A DNA stretch of 64,000 nt from Lactuca virosa (taxonomy: Eukaryota; Streptophyta; Magnoliopsida; Asterales; Asteraceae): NCBI GenBank assembly GCA_928212115.1, contig CAKMRJ010005523.1, forward strand, positions 143,872,221 to 143,936,220, in the 5' to 3' direction. Below the pieces are notes generated by a model. The model was not told the origin of the DNA and made no database searches. It saw only the letters and a list, made by a program, of their open reading frames with translations. The translations under genes and the position numbers were made by a program. Position 1 is the first letter of the stretch. The number at the start of each line of letters is the position of its first letter. Of the stretch, positions 10,844 through 20,992 are shown one piece after another.

Positions 10844-11904
10844 GAGGCGCAAATCTCCCATTTTCTTCACACCTTTATCATATTTCCGTCTCTAATTCTC
10901 CCAAACCTTCAAAGTTTTTCCCTAGCACTTCCCTAGTGTTAGAAGAAGTCCCCGAAGCACCCGAAGGCTCCGAGAAAAAGCGCTTTTCGGCTCAGAAGCT
11001 CTGCATCAACGAAGCCCGGTTTTTAATAAAACCCGCTGTAAGTGAGCTACGCCTACATTACTTTAAATATAGCTTATGTTTAAATATAATATCATTATTA
11101 TGAACCTATACATAAGATTTATCAATGATTCTAAGTCGTTATACTGATTAATCTACTTATGGGGATGATGTCTAGGCTGTGATTTAGTGAGGTGTTTAAA
11201 GTGGGATTTCCAAACAGTATACTTCGTATACCAAACGGACCCTACCTCCGATATGATCCTACCTGGTTGTTCCTTACTTGTTAGATCATGAAGTAGACTC
11301 TGAGTTAATGACAAATCTAGACTAATGATTAGTCACAGTAAATATTAGACTAAAATATAGTGGTAATAATATTAGGTTTCGTCGAAGGAAATTATATTGT
11401 TAAGAAGCGAAGCGCTGTCCGAGTTTGGAATCATCACTTTAACAAGTGAGTGCATAGTTACTTTCATCTTACACATAGATATGAATTATTTTATATAAAT
11501 TACGTGCTATGTGTGCATATTGTCTGCATACTTGTTGTCTATGCTGGATGAACGATTTTATACATGTTTTGAATGATTTAAACTGTATATGTATTTTATA
11601 TCTACAAAATATGTTGGGTAAAACATGGGTAGATGAAATATGAGTTGGATGATGAGATGAGAGGTGATATAGACCATGAGATAAGGGTGAAAGGTGAACG
11701 ATGAGAGAAGCTTTTTACCCAAGCGTTGGCCCCCGTCATCTAGCAGAGTATGGATGACAACCACAGACTATTCTAAATAGTCCAGTGGAACACTAGCAGG
11801 CTCGCAAGGTGTAAGTGTTGTGAACGATGTGTTCACCCGGTGTACTCTAAAACCTATTGACATGTATTGCGAGTGGACTCTCGAAAATAATACTGTCAAT
11901 AAAC

Positions 11905-12075
11905 GAGATAAACCCTGGCAACTATGGACTTAGTGTCTAAACCCTGGCGACTATGGACTTAGTGCCTGTTGTATAAACCCTGGCGAATATGCAAACTTAG
12001 TGCCTAAACCCTGGTGACTATGGACTTAGTGCCTGTTGGATAAACCGTGGCGACGATGGACTTCGTGCCGATTCC
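11905..12075 (+). repeat. Degenerate tandem repeat in solo LTR F
   Basis: About five copies of 'AAACCCTGGCGACTATGGAC' followed by 'TTAGTGCC', with 29- and ~40-bp spacing (alternate copies carry an extra TGTTG.AT). It is LTR-internal with no coding meaning. Confidence 0.8.
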
Positions 12076-12560
12076 TTAGGATAATCCTTAGGAAAGAATG
12101 AACGAGGAATAGCTGATTCTTAGGGTAAATCCTTAAGAGTAAAGAAGATAATGGGGATGGGTAATTGGGTTAATTTGTTGATGATTAAAGATAATAATTA
12201 TATTATTGTGGGTTGAAAACCCTATGTACTCACCAGGTTTCCCAACCTAACCCACTCAATTTATTTGTATCACAGGTGTCGATATGAGGTCACATTATAC
12301 TGAGGGATTAAGGAGATATAAATCACTAGTGATAATGAATGTAAGTTCTGTTTATGCTTATGTTTCTGTATTGAAGATGACATGCCAATGTTTTAAAATG
12401 AATAAAAAATACATTTCTTCGGAAATGCTTTGATAACGTATTTATCATGTTTTTCTGGGAACAAATTCTGCAACACTTTTCTTTAAAAGGTTACTCTGAT
12501 TTTCAAAATAAAGCATAAAACAAATCGGTCTTTTCTGGCCGTGAAAGTGGGGATGTCACA

Positions 12561-14358
12561 ACTATCGATTTACAATCCAAACATACACCCATGAATGCAA
12601 CCCACATGATAATCCGACACCTGACTTTCCCATCTCCCAAGAATACGACCCTTACTCGGGTCGCTAAGGTACTCGTGCAACATCGAACCACATGCGCGCA
12701 CCAACGCTGGCATGCCGTCGCCACCCACTGCGACCAACAAACCTCAAGTTGAGAATCCAACCTAACTTGGGAGGTCACAAGCCTGACCACTCCTTCGAAC
12801 TCGGAAATCTGAAGGGCAAGATCCTTGCTATCAATAATGACAATTTAATTCGACCATCTGCCACTTAAATTGCAGATGCAATTCCAAACCGATCATATCA
12901 TCCGCTTCCTCCCTGTGTCTCGAGGCCCGAGGCACGGCCTCTAAAAAAACCCTCGAGACTTCCAGTTAACATACTCAATTGGGTCGGAACCACTCAACCC
13001 ACATCAACTTCTCCATAGGGCCTGAACAAACACAACACCCATCCTCGCCTGAGCAACCTAAGCTAACAGATTGACAGATACGGAACCACTACCTCGAACC
13101 ATGGTATCCAACCATGCTATCTTCCCTGACCATCCCTTAGATTCCCCGAAATCTTCCTTGAATCGAGTATGGATCTTGTGCTTTCAGTAGTACGGTCCCA
13201 ATACTACCTTCCATACATATCCATACTTTCCTCAAGAATTATCTCGGGTCCTCTACCACCTAGTCATAAAATATTCCTGAAACCTGCTCAATAGCGAAAC
13301 AACTGCACTAAAGGACTCCCTAGGCTATCCTAGGATTCAACACTTCTTTGCCATTAGCCGCTGAAGAACTCCTCACAATGTCAATTAGATATTCCATGAA
13401 TACAATCACATACGATAAAGCTCATATAATACTTCGAGTGACAGACTCATCCCTACAACGGTTAGACTCAGAAAAGGGATGCGCAGCAGGGTCAAATCTA
13501 TCACTCTGAGACTATCCAACCTTTTTCACATGTGACTTGACATATTCACTTAATGGCTAACTCACATCACTCATGAGTTCCACAAAGCACAAAGCAAGCA
13601 GCATTCGTGTAGAGGAGCCGACTGACACTAAAATGCAATAAGACCAGATAGATCCTCCTATGAAATCCTCGATCTCAGACTCCCAGCATCTCACGCGCAT
13701 CTTCGCCCTACCCTCACTCTCTCGAGAGTGGCTAATCATTCCTCATACCGACCCGTTATGAACCACGCCAAAACCAGGGAAACCACCGCTACCTCATCCA
13801 ATAACGCTATTGGCCGGTTGACCCCATACGACTCACCATACCACATTTGCCATACGACTCTCCATTAGTGCCAGATGACTATCACATGAATACAGTCACA
13901 TGCCCCACAACTTAAACAATCCTAGGCTAAAAGATTCAATCCCACAACGGTTGGACTCAGACAAGAGCTGTGAAGCAGGACCAAACCCCTCAGCCTAAGA
14001 TCCTTTAAATCATGTAGCACGTGACTTAGCGTATCCACTCAATAGCCAGTTTACACGCGAAAGAGTCACACAACAGCCAAACAAGGGAACTCTATAGGAA
14101 CTAAGGCATTACATAATCATGCAATTCTATCATGCAATTCCTGAAGATCCCTAGCCTATTACTAGCATGTTGTTATAACATCTCACAATATCAAATAACA
14201 GTATGGTATGTTGGGGTCTACTTATTGGCTCCGGCTGATCGTACACATCGCGTCCTCCTTAAGTATTTTGAAAACCATTTGAAAATCATTTTGAAAATAT
14301 TTTTCCTTAGTTTGAGACTGGATTCACACGAGTGTTCCTCCAGTTCAATAAAACCAAA
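12561..14358 (-). other. LARD A 5' leader / internal region next to the PBS
   Basis: Non-coding. It shares many phrases in order with LARD C (25290-26942) and the 5' leaders of T1 and LARD B. It contains the conserved stem-loop (13187-13207) and a direct duplication: the 'CCTACAACGGTTAGACTCAG' region at about 13450-13560 is repeated in altered form at 13945-14050. Confidence 0.7.
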
Positions 14359-14370
14359 GCTCTGATGCCA
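14359..14370 (-). other. Primer-binding site of LARD A (degenerate)
   Basis: The plus strand reads GCTCTGATGCCA, so the sense strand is TGGCATCAGAGC, one change from the TGGTATCAGAGC used by the other elements here (complementary to initiator tRNA-Met). It lies three bases from the 5' LTR. Confidence 0.8.
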
Positions 14371-14373
14371 ACT

Positions 14374-14566
14374 AGTAACATCCATAAAATTTCATAAAAT
14401 TTTGACTTTTCAAAACAACCCTTTTTCTATAGAAGTGTTTACAAAAACCGTTGTTTCCAAAACATTATTTAAAAATAAGAATCTCTTTCAACATAGTTTT
14501 CAAAACATTCACATTATCAGAGTCTCCCATAAATCACAAGTCCAAAATGCGAGGATGTGTACGGTC
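14374..14566 (-). repeat. 5' LTR stub of LARD A
   Basis: Starts AGTAACATCC (first T mutated) and matches 2372-2554 apart from a ~10-bp duplication near its start. It is cut at 14567 by the Copia K LTR. The rest of this LTR is missing from the window. Confidence 0.85.
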
Positions 14567-15517
14567 TGTTGGATCTATAAGCTTAAGAATCATTATGGAG
14601 TGATATTGCTAATAATATATGATCATATAGGGTCACATCTTTATCAAGTTGGCACATTTTGTATATTTATTATTAATATGATTATTAATAAATAATATCA
14701 ATTCTTGTATTTAATTAGGGAATAATTATTGTTTTGTGAAAATAATACTTTTAAGAGAGTATAACAAGTTATTATTTCATATGGTATGCATTAATAAGTC
14801 ATGCACAATATTTTGGACTAGTTGGATTATTTTTTCTTTTACCTAAAGACAAAGTTTATATTTTATAAACTTGGAGTTTATAAAAAATAAAGAATCCTCT
14901 TATTTTAAGAAGGTATGGCCGAAATTAATAAACAAATATGGAGGTTGCTTTTCAACCTCCATGCTTTGTCTCCCATGCTTCTAAAGGCTAGCCATTACTT
15001 TAGAGTATTTTCATGGGCTATATAAGAGATGCATGAGGCTTGCATTTTTGCAAGAGTGAAGCTCTTCTTCTTCATCTCTTCTCTCTCTAGAACCGTTGGT
15101 TCTTCTTCTCTTCTTCCTCTCTCTCTTTTGAAGTTAGTTTGGTGTTTAGAAGACCTCTTGAGTTGTTCCCTTTAGTGATTAATTGATTTAATCACTTAAA
15201 GGCTTAAGACACTCAAGAATACAAGAAGGAGCTAGTATTACAAGTGCCTTACTCTTGATGGTGGATACTTGTAGAGAAGATCATACACTTTGATCTTTTG
15301 TTATCTTCATCAACACCCCAAAACCAAGTGGGTTCAAATGCTTCAAAGGTCATCTCTAAAACATCATATGGTTGGTTTCATTTCATTCTAACCTCTATAA
15401 ATGGATCCATGATGGTTCGGTTTTGTTATGAACTAAAAATAAACTTGTTATTTTTAAAGTCTTTCGTTGCCGGTTTTTATGAAAAACAAACCTTTTATTT
15501 CGTATCAAATCCCAACA
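14567..15517 (+). repeat. 5' LTR of Copia K (951 bp)
   Basis: Begins TGTTGGATCTATAAGC and ends TCAAATCCCAACA, immediately followed by a tRNA-Met primer site. A CTATATAAG box lies at 15018-15026, followed by a CTTCTTC-rich leader (15060-15130). Except for the termini and TATA box it differs from the LTRs of Copias O and I, so it is a separate family. No second copy is present. Confidence 0.85.
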
Positions 15518-15518
15518 G

Positions 15519-15530
15519 TGGTATCAGAGC
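15519..15530 (+). other. Primer-binding site of Copia K
   Basis: TGGTATCAGAGC two bases after the LTR end, complementary to the 3' end of initiator tRNA-Met. Confidence 0.9.
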
Positions 15531-17068
15531 CATCTTTTATTTGTTAGAATGATTTTTTTATGTTTGATAATCTTTGGTTTTTGGAAAACAAGCATGGATT
15601 TCTTTTGGTTAAGAAAAATACATATTTGTCTTCTTTGGCAACTTCTTGGTTAAAATTGTTTATGTTTATATATAACCATTTTTCATGCATTTTGGTTATA
15701 CAAAAGTTGCCTTAGAAAAAACAAAGAGTTGTTTATTGTAATATTTGATATGTTGTTGTGTATAAACAAGTCATTTGGACCTTTGTGTTGTGTTTGGTTG
15801 ACATTTATTTATTCATAAGATATAATAGATAAATAGGTATTTTTTTCATTTGTTGATTTGTTGTAATAAATTACTTAGACTAGTTGTATTTATTTTAAAT
15901 GTAACAAAATGAAGAAATGGCCTCCTTGAAGATGACTTAACCATTTAAGACCATAATCCCAACCATGAGCTTCTACTCTTGGTTTTGGGCTTAATTATAG
16001 TCTTAATGGTTTAAGTGTTGCAACTTTGACAACATGAAGACTTGAAGTCATTTTGCAAGCCATAGTTGACTTGGGAAGTGGGAGCTTGAAGACCTTTTGA
16101 AGTTTCCCTTAAGTCCTTTAGGAAAGACTTAATAATTCTTGTGATGGCTCACAAAAATTATTAGTAGACATGGCTTGGTTTATACACATTATTATAATGC
16201 ATGCTTGTGATGTTTATTTTATGTTAAATGTATGTTATGTTTTATGTATGAAAATGGTTTTTACATGTAAAATAACATTTTTTCATAAGATAATATCACT
16301 TGGAGTTTGAGTAAAAAATATTTAAAAGATAACATACGATGTTTATAAATGGATATTTATAAAAACGTTTACTAGTTACCTGTTTACCGGTTAAAACTCA
16401 ATTTTGTTGAAAATAGTTTTATTGTAAAACTTATAAATACCCAAATTTAAAACATTTGAAATGGTTTAAAAGATGTTTAAACTTTATATAAACTCCATGT
16501 CTTTATAATAAATAATGAGTTTTTATTAAAAAAGACTAAAATCGGTTTATGGCGTTATAACAACAAATAATAAAACTAGTGATTATTTTTGCGTCGAAAC
16601 TTAATATATGATATTGGTGTTTTAAACATAACACAACATGTTGATATTATGTTTTATGCATGCTAAATGAGATTTAAAACATAAGTATCATCACCCAAGT
16701 TTTGGTTTATCAAAATATGAATTTTATCATAAGATGCATAAAATTGAGTTTATAAAATAAAATGAGTTTATTCTTTAAATTCATGAAGACATAAGTTTTT
16801 GATTGTTAAAAGGAGATTTAAAATAGTGATTTTATAACTCATCCAAAACTCCAAGTCTTAAGCATAAAATAAAGTTTTATTAAGGCTGTTACCAGTTCTT
16901 AAAACCGATCTACGACTAAACTTTAAAATACTGGATTTTAGTTTATAATTGATTGCGGTTAATGGAAAATAAAATGAAATTTTATTTGGCACCTAAAGAA
17001 ACTCATAACAAGTGATATGAATTTTACAAAAGGGTACATGAATTGTTGGATGCATGCAATATTCATGA
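15531..17068 (+). mobile_element. Copia K leader remnant, truncated
   Basis: Sequence downstream of the primer site, strongly T-rich, without a gag start or any pol motif. It ends abruptly at 17068, where LTR sequence of T1 begins. The coding part and 3' LTR of K are missing. Either a deletion or an older recombination joined K to T1. I see no gene in it. Confidence 0.6.
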
Positions 17069-18076
17069 GACCATTTTACCCTTCCATGGCCTCCATAGTC
17101 CACAGTTTGACCAAACCCTAAAATTCAACAAAAGTCACACAGCAAGCATGTACGCTGGGCGTACAGCCCTTTACGCTGGGCGTACTACTTCGCCATGCAT
17201 GCATCGAGAAACTTCGACGCTACGTTGCGCGTATCTAGGAGTACGCTCATCGTACGTCCCATACTTACTTTTCCCACTCTCTTGGTCTTAGTCTGTTAAG
17301 ACCATAACTATAATCTCAGATCTGGACTCACTAAAGACTAATACTCCATAAAGTTTGTGACTTTAAGCCTTTGCATGGCTGAGAAAGTCTAAACTCATAA
17401 ACTTTCACTCCTTACTCACAAAAGTTCTCTTATATCATGCATAGAGAGATATTGACGTCCAAGATCCCATTTTTATGACTCCACTCCACTAGAGACACTT
17501 AAAGGGACATATATTAGGCTCTGGAGTTCAACAAACTCATAAAGCTTCAAGCTTTGGGACATAAACCGTAAAATGAACCACAATATGCACAAATCAAACC
17601 AATGAGAAAGCTTTGAGCTTGATACCTCTAAATGATGCACCAACCATAGGGAAACTCAAATCCAAAGCTTGGACTCCAACTCTACTCTCTTCAACGCTCC
17701 TTCTTCACCCAAAAAATCCTATAAAGAACACTCAAAAGCTTCAAATGGCCACTCAAGCTAAGAAAACGGAAACTAGGGTTTTGAGGGGAGTTGAGGACTG
17801 GAAATGGTGGCAATAAATGAGGCCATCATGTTCCTTAAATAGGGACACACCACACACTTAGGGTTTTCACTCTGAGCCTAGTATGCCCAACGTACCCTCT
17901 GGTACGCCCAACGTACTAGGTGGCTTACGCGTCCAAATCACGCACATGAGTACGTTGAGCGTACACATGCGTACGCCCTGCGTACTCAACTACCGCCTCT
18001 TATCAATTAAGGGCCAAACTTGATAACTACAATAAAGTAAGGGATATTGAGATATACCTAGTCTCGGGATGTTACA
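17069..18076 (-). repeat. 3' LTR of T1, truncated
   Basis: It matches 23916-24923 almost base for base in length (both 1008 bp). TATTTAA box at 17841-17835 (sense minus). Palindrome clusters lie at 17876-17985 and 17150-17255. The U5-side ~640 bp are absent, with Copia K sequence in their place. Confidence 0.9.
17835..17841 (-). promoter_or_regulatory. TATA box of T1 3' LTR
   Basis: The sense strand reads CCCTATTTAAGGAAC, preceded by GTGAAAACCCTAAG (telo-box-like). The same layout occurs in the 5' LTR at 24688-24682 and in LARD B at 31199-31193. Confidence 0.7.
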
Positions 18077-18090
18077 ATTCTCCTCCACTA
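18077..18090 (-). other. Polypurine tract of T1
   Basis: Sense strand AGTGGAGGAGAAT directly before TGTAACATCCCG of the 3' LTR. Confidence 0.85.
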
Positions 18091-18093
18091 GAA

Positions 18094-18687
18094 TCAGACT
18101 TCGCCCTCGAAGTCATCTTCTGGAAATAACTCTGGGTACTGCTCGCGTATCTCGGACTCCGACTCCTAAGTACATTCCAACCATCTACAATGCTACCACT
18201 GAACCTGAACCAAGGGTACCTCTTTATTTCTCAAGACGTTCACCTTCCTATCCAATATCACTATCGGCTTCTCAATGTAGTTCAGGCGATCGTCAATCTG
18301 AATGTCCTCTAAAGGAAACACTGACGTCTCATCGTCTACACACTTCCTCAGCTAGGACACAGGGAAGGTGTTATGAATCTGGCTCAACTCTGCAGGCAGC
18401 TCTAACCGATAAGCTACCCCACCCACTCGGGCGATCACTCGAAAAGGACCAATGTATCTAGGGCCCAGCTTGCCCCGCTTCCTGAATCGGATCACCCATT
18501 TCCATGGGGATACCTTCAGGAGGACATAATCTCCGACCTGAAACTCTAGCTCTGAACGTCGCCGGTCTGCGTAACTCTTCTGGCGACTCTGGGCCATCTG
18601 TAACCTCTGTCTGACCTGCTGGATCTGCTTTGTCGTCTTGAGCACTATCTCAGTGCCCCCATCACTCTTTACCCTACCTCTCCCCAA
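18094..18687 (-). pseudogene. T1 integrase C-terminus (GPY/F) and chromodomain
   Basis: The frame from 18687 contains the integrase tail with 'VSPWKWVIRFRKRGKLGPRY' and 'YIGPF', the GPY/F module, then 'VAYRLELPAELSQIHNTF'. A stop follows at about 18352. Downstream codons in the same frame, to the TGA at 18096-18094, give a CR2-type chromodomain: 'VILDRKVNVLRNKEVPLVQV', then a QW/stop, then a WLECT-type segment, ending 'EIREQYPELF'. Chromodomains of this clade steer integration to marked chromatin. At least three nonsense changes break this part. Confidence 0.85.
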
Positions 18688-19478
18688 AAAATGGGAGTTC
18701 GGAACCTCCTCCCGTATAAAAGCTCAAAGGGAGGCATACCGATACTAGAGTGATGGCTATTGTTGTATGAAAACTCAGTCAAGGGCAAGTAAGTGTCCCA
18801 ACTTCCACCGAAGTCCATAACACATGCGCGTAGCATGTCCTCGAGCGTCTGAATCGTCTGCTCGCTCTGCCTGTTTATCTGTGGGTGATATGCGGTACTG
18901 AAGTGCAACCGGGTACCCAACTCCTCATGAAATTTCTTCCAGAACCTGGAAGTAAAACGCACATATCGATATGAAACTATCGTTGTCGGCACTCCATGCC
19001 GTGCCACCACCTCTCGAACGTAGATCTCGGCCAATTTCTTCGCAGAAGAGTTCTCACCGATAGCTAGAAAGTGAGCACTTTTCGTCAACCGATCTATAAT
19101 CACCCTTATCGTATCAACACACCGCGCGGTCCTCGGTAATTTGGTAATAAAATACATGTAAATATGTTCCCACTTCCACAGGGGAATCTCTATAGGCTGC
19201 AACGGGCCATGAGGATGCTGGTGCTCCGCCTTAACCTGACGAGAGGTCAAGCATCTCTCGAGTACCCATGCCACATCTCTCTTCATACAGGGCCACCAAT
19301 AATCCCTCTTCAAGTCCAAATACATCTTGGTGGCCCCCGGATGGATTGAGAATCTCGACCTATGGGCCTCCTCCATCAAAATACGTCGAGCTCCACCCGT
19401 ATATCGCAACCATATCCGCCCACGGAAGGTTATAAGCCCCCGACTATCCGTCTCAAACTCAGAAATATGCCCGATCAC
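18669..19478 (-). pseudogene. T1 integrase core, catalytically dead
   Basis: The zinc-binding HHCC region is visible ('HRSRFSIHPGATKMYLDLKR' then 'YWWPCMKRDV', 'CLTSRQVK', where the second Cys of the CxxC is Ser). The core follows. The usual Asp of 'MDFITKLP' is Tyr ('MYFITKLP'), and the Asp pair of 'SDRD' is Tyr ('SYRYVRFTSRF'). The Glu of 'QSEQTIQTLED' remains. Two of the three DDE residues are therefore lost. It continues into 'LTEFSYNNSHHSSIGMPPFE' and 'LLYGRRFRTPIFWGEVG', typical of this clade. Confidence 0.9.
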
Positions 19479-19577
19479 CCGCTCTCTCTTACGGTTCTAT
19501 AGTCTCATGGCCACCACCTGGGCCTCTCGGATGGTATCTAAGACTGGAGTCATCACCGTCATCCTCATGCACTCATC

Positions 19578-20303
19578 TCAGATCGAAGCACTCACTGCTC
19601 TACGACTCAGGGCATCGGCTACCACATTAGCCTTGCCAGGGTGATACAAAATCTCATAGTCATAGTCCTTCACTACATCCAACCATCTCCTCTGTCTCAT
19701 ATTCAGGTTGGGCTGATCCATAAGGTACTTCAGGCTCTTATGGTCCGTGTATATGGTACACCGGACACCATAAAGATAGTGGTGCCAAATCTTGAGGGCG
19801 AACACCACCGCCCCCAACTCCAAATCGTGGGTGGGATACCTCGTCTCGTGAGGATTCAACTGCCTTGATGCAGATGCTATCACATGTCCTATCTGCATCA
19901 ACACAACACCCATCCCTGATATAGATGCATCACAGTAAACTATGAAGTCCTCCACTCCCTCGGAAAGGGCTAACACTGGAGCTTCGCACAATCTCTGGCG
20001 AAGAGTCTCGAATGAGGCCTGCTGCTCGGGCCCCCAAGCAAAAGCGACAGCCTTCCTGGTCAATCTGGTAAGAGGAACGACAATCTTAGAGAAATCCCTG
20101 ATAAATCTCTGGTAGTAGCCTGCCAAGCCAAGAAAACTCCTTATCTCGGATGGGGACCTCGACACCTCCCACCGCATAACTATTTCAATCTTGGCCGAGT
20201 CGACCAAAATCCCATTCAGGATAATGAGGTGTCCTAAGAACTGGACCTCTCGTAACCAGAAATCAAACTTAGAGAATTTGGCATAAAGCCTCTCCGTCCT
20301 CAA
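19578..20303 (-). pseudogene. T1 RT thumb/connection and RNase H
   Basis: A 241-codon open frame. It begins in the RT tail ('RLYAKFSKFDFWLREVQFLG', 'EIRSFLGLAGYYQRFIRDFS') and runs into RNase H: 'FIVYCDASISGMGVVLM' (Asp), 'LELGAVVFALKIWHHYLYG' (Glu), 'IYTDHKSLKYLMDQ' (Asp), 'PGKANVVADALSRR' (Asp). All four RNase H acidic residues are present, making this the best preserved segment of T1. It removes the RNA strand during reverse transcription. Confidence 0.9.
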
Positions 20304-20983
20304 TACTCCAAGAATCTCCCAAAGATGCTCCTCGTGCTACTCTTTGGACCTCGAGTATACCAAAATGTCGTCGATGAACACGATCACCGACCTGTCCAAC
20401 ATGGTCCTGCACACCCGGTTCATGAGATCCATGAACGTTGCTGGTGCGTTGGTGAGTCCGAAAGGCATCACCACAAACTCCTAGTGCCCATAACGAGTCC
20501 TAAAGGCCGTCTTCTGGATATCATCCTCGCAAACTCTCATCTGATGATACCCATATCTCAAATCAATCTTGGAAAACCAAGATGCCCCTGCAACTGATCG
20601 GATAAATCGTCGATCCTTGGTAGTGGATAACGGTTCTTGACCGTCAGCTTGTCCAACTCCTGATAGTCGATGCACATCCGGTGTGAACCATCCTTCTTCT
20701 TGACAAAAAGGATCGGCGCTCCCCACGGTGAGCTACTCGGTCTAATAAAACCCTTCCCCAGCAGCTCCTGGAGCTGCGAGGATAACACCTGCATCTCGGG
20801 CGGCGCAAGGCGATAAGGTTCCTGGGCAATAAGCGCCACACCCGACATCAAATCGATCCGGAACTCCAACTGTCTCTCGGGAGGCACACCCGACAATTCC
20901 TCGGGGAAAACATCCGGGAACTCACACACTACCGGAACATCGGAGATAGAACTCGGCCTCTCAGTAGCAACCCTCGTATCCAT
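20304..20983 (-). pseudogene. T1 reverse transcriptase, frameshifted
   Basis: The first frame (20983-20558) has 'GVPPERQLEFRIDLMSGVAL', 'APPEMQVLSSQLQELL', 'GFIRPSSSPWGAPILFVKKK' and 'PLPRIDDLSDQL'. A shift near 20590 moves the reading to the 20726-20481 frame with 'WFSKIDLRYGYHQMRV' and 'KTAFRTRYGH'. A stop (TAG) follows GH. Beyond it the plus-strand sequence at 20346-20375 encodes, on the minus strand, 'VIVFIDDILVYS', the FxDD catalytic site. All main RT motifs are recognisable but broken by at least one frameshift and two stops. Confidence 0.88.
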
Positions 20984-20992
20984 TACATATGC

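Larger units (their letters stand above)
9962..12560 (+). mobile_element. Large solo LTR 'F' (2599 bp)
   Basis: Begins TGTAACGCCCGTAGATTCG and ends GGGGATGTCACA. It is flanked by ACTAA (9957-9961) and ACTAT (12561-12565), a near-perfect target duplication. A TATAAATA box sits at 10836-10843 in the plus direction. Upstream of it is a cluster of TACGC..GCGTA palindromes (10735-10822). Four ~60-bp blocks at ~165-bp spacing lie at 10080-10640. Phrases 'AAACCCTGGCGACTATGGAC' recur at 11910-12070. There is no internal region, so it is a solo LTR of a gypsy-like family, the same family as E but in the opposite orientation. Confidence 0.8.
2372..14566 (-). mobile_element. LARD A: non-coding LTR retrotransposon, 5' LTR broken
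   Basis: A minus-strand element with a full 3' LTR (2372-4347), a polypurine tract (from 4348), a long internal region without recognisable coding sequence, a degenerate tRNA-Met primer site (14359-14370) and the first 193 bp of its 5' LTR (14374-14566). It has the layout of a large retrotransposon derivative (LARD). Three other LTR sequences lie inside it: E (4743-6876), a Copia solo LTR (7395-8203) and solo LTR F (9962-12560). Its right side is cut by Copia K at 14567. Internal sequence from about 9700 on matches LARD C (24950 on) segment by segment. Part of the interior (6877-8500) may belong to a second, related element carrying E. Confidence 0.75.

Noticed and set aside
9962..12560. F as a complete element
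   Set aside because: No internal PBS, PPT or repeated ends within it. A single LTR-like unit with a flanking duplication fits a solo LTR.
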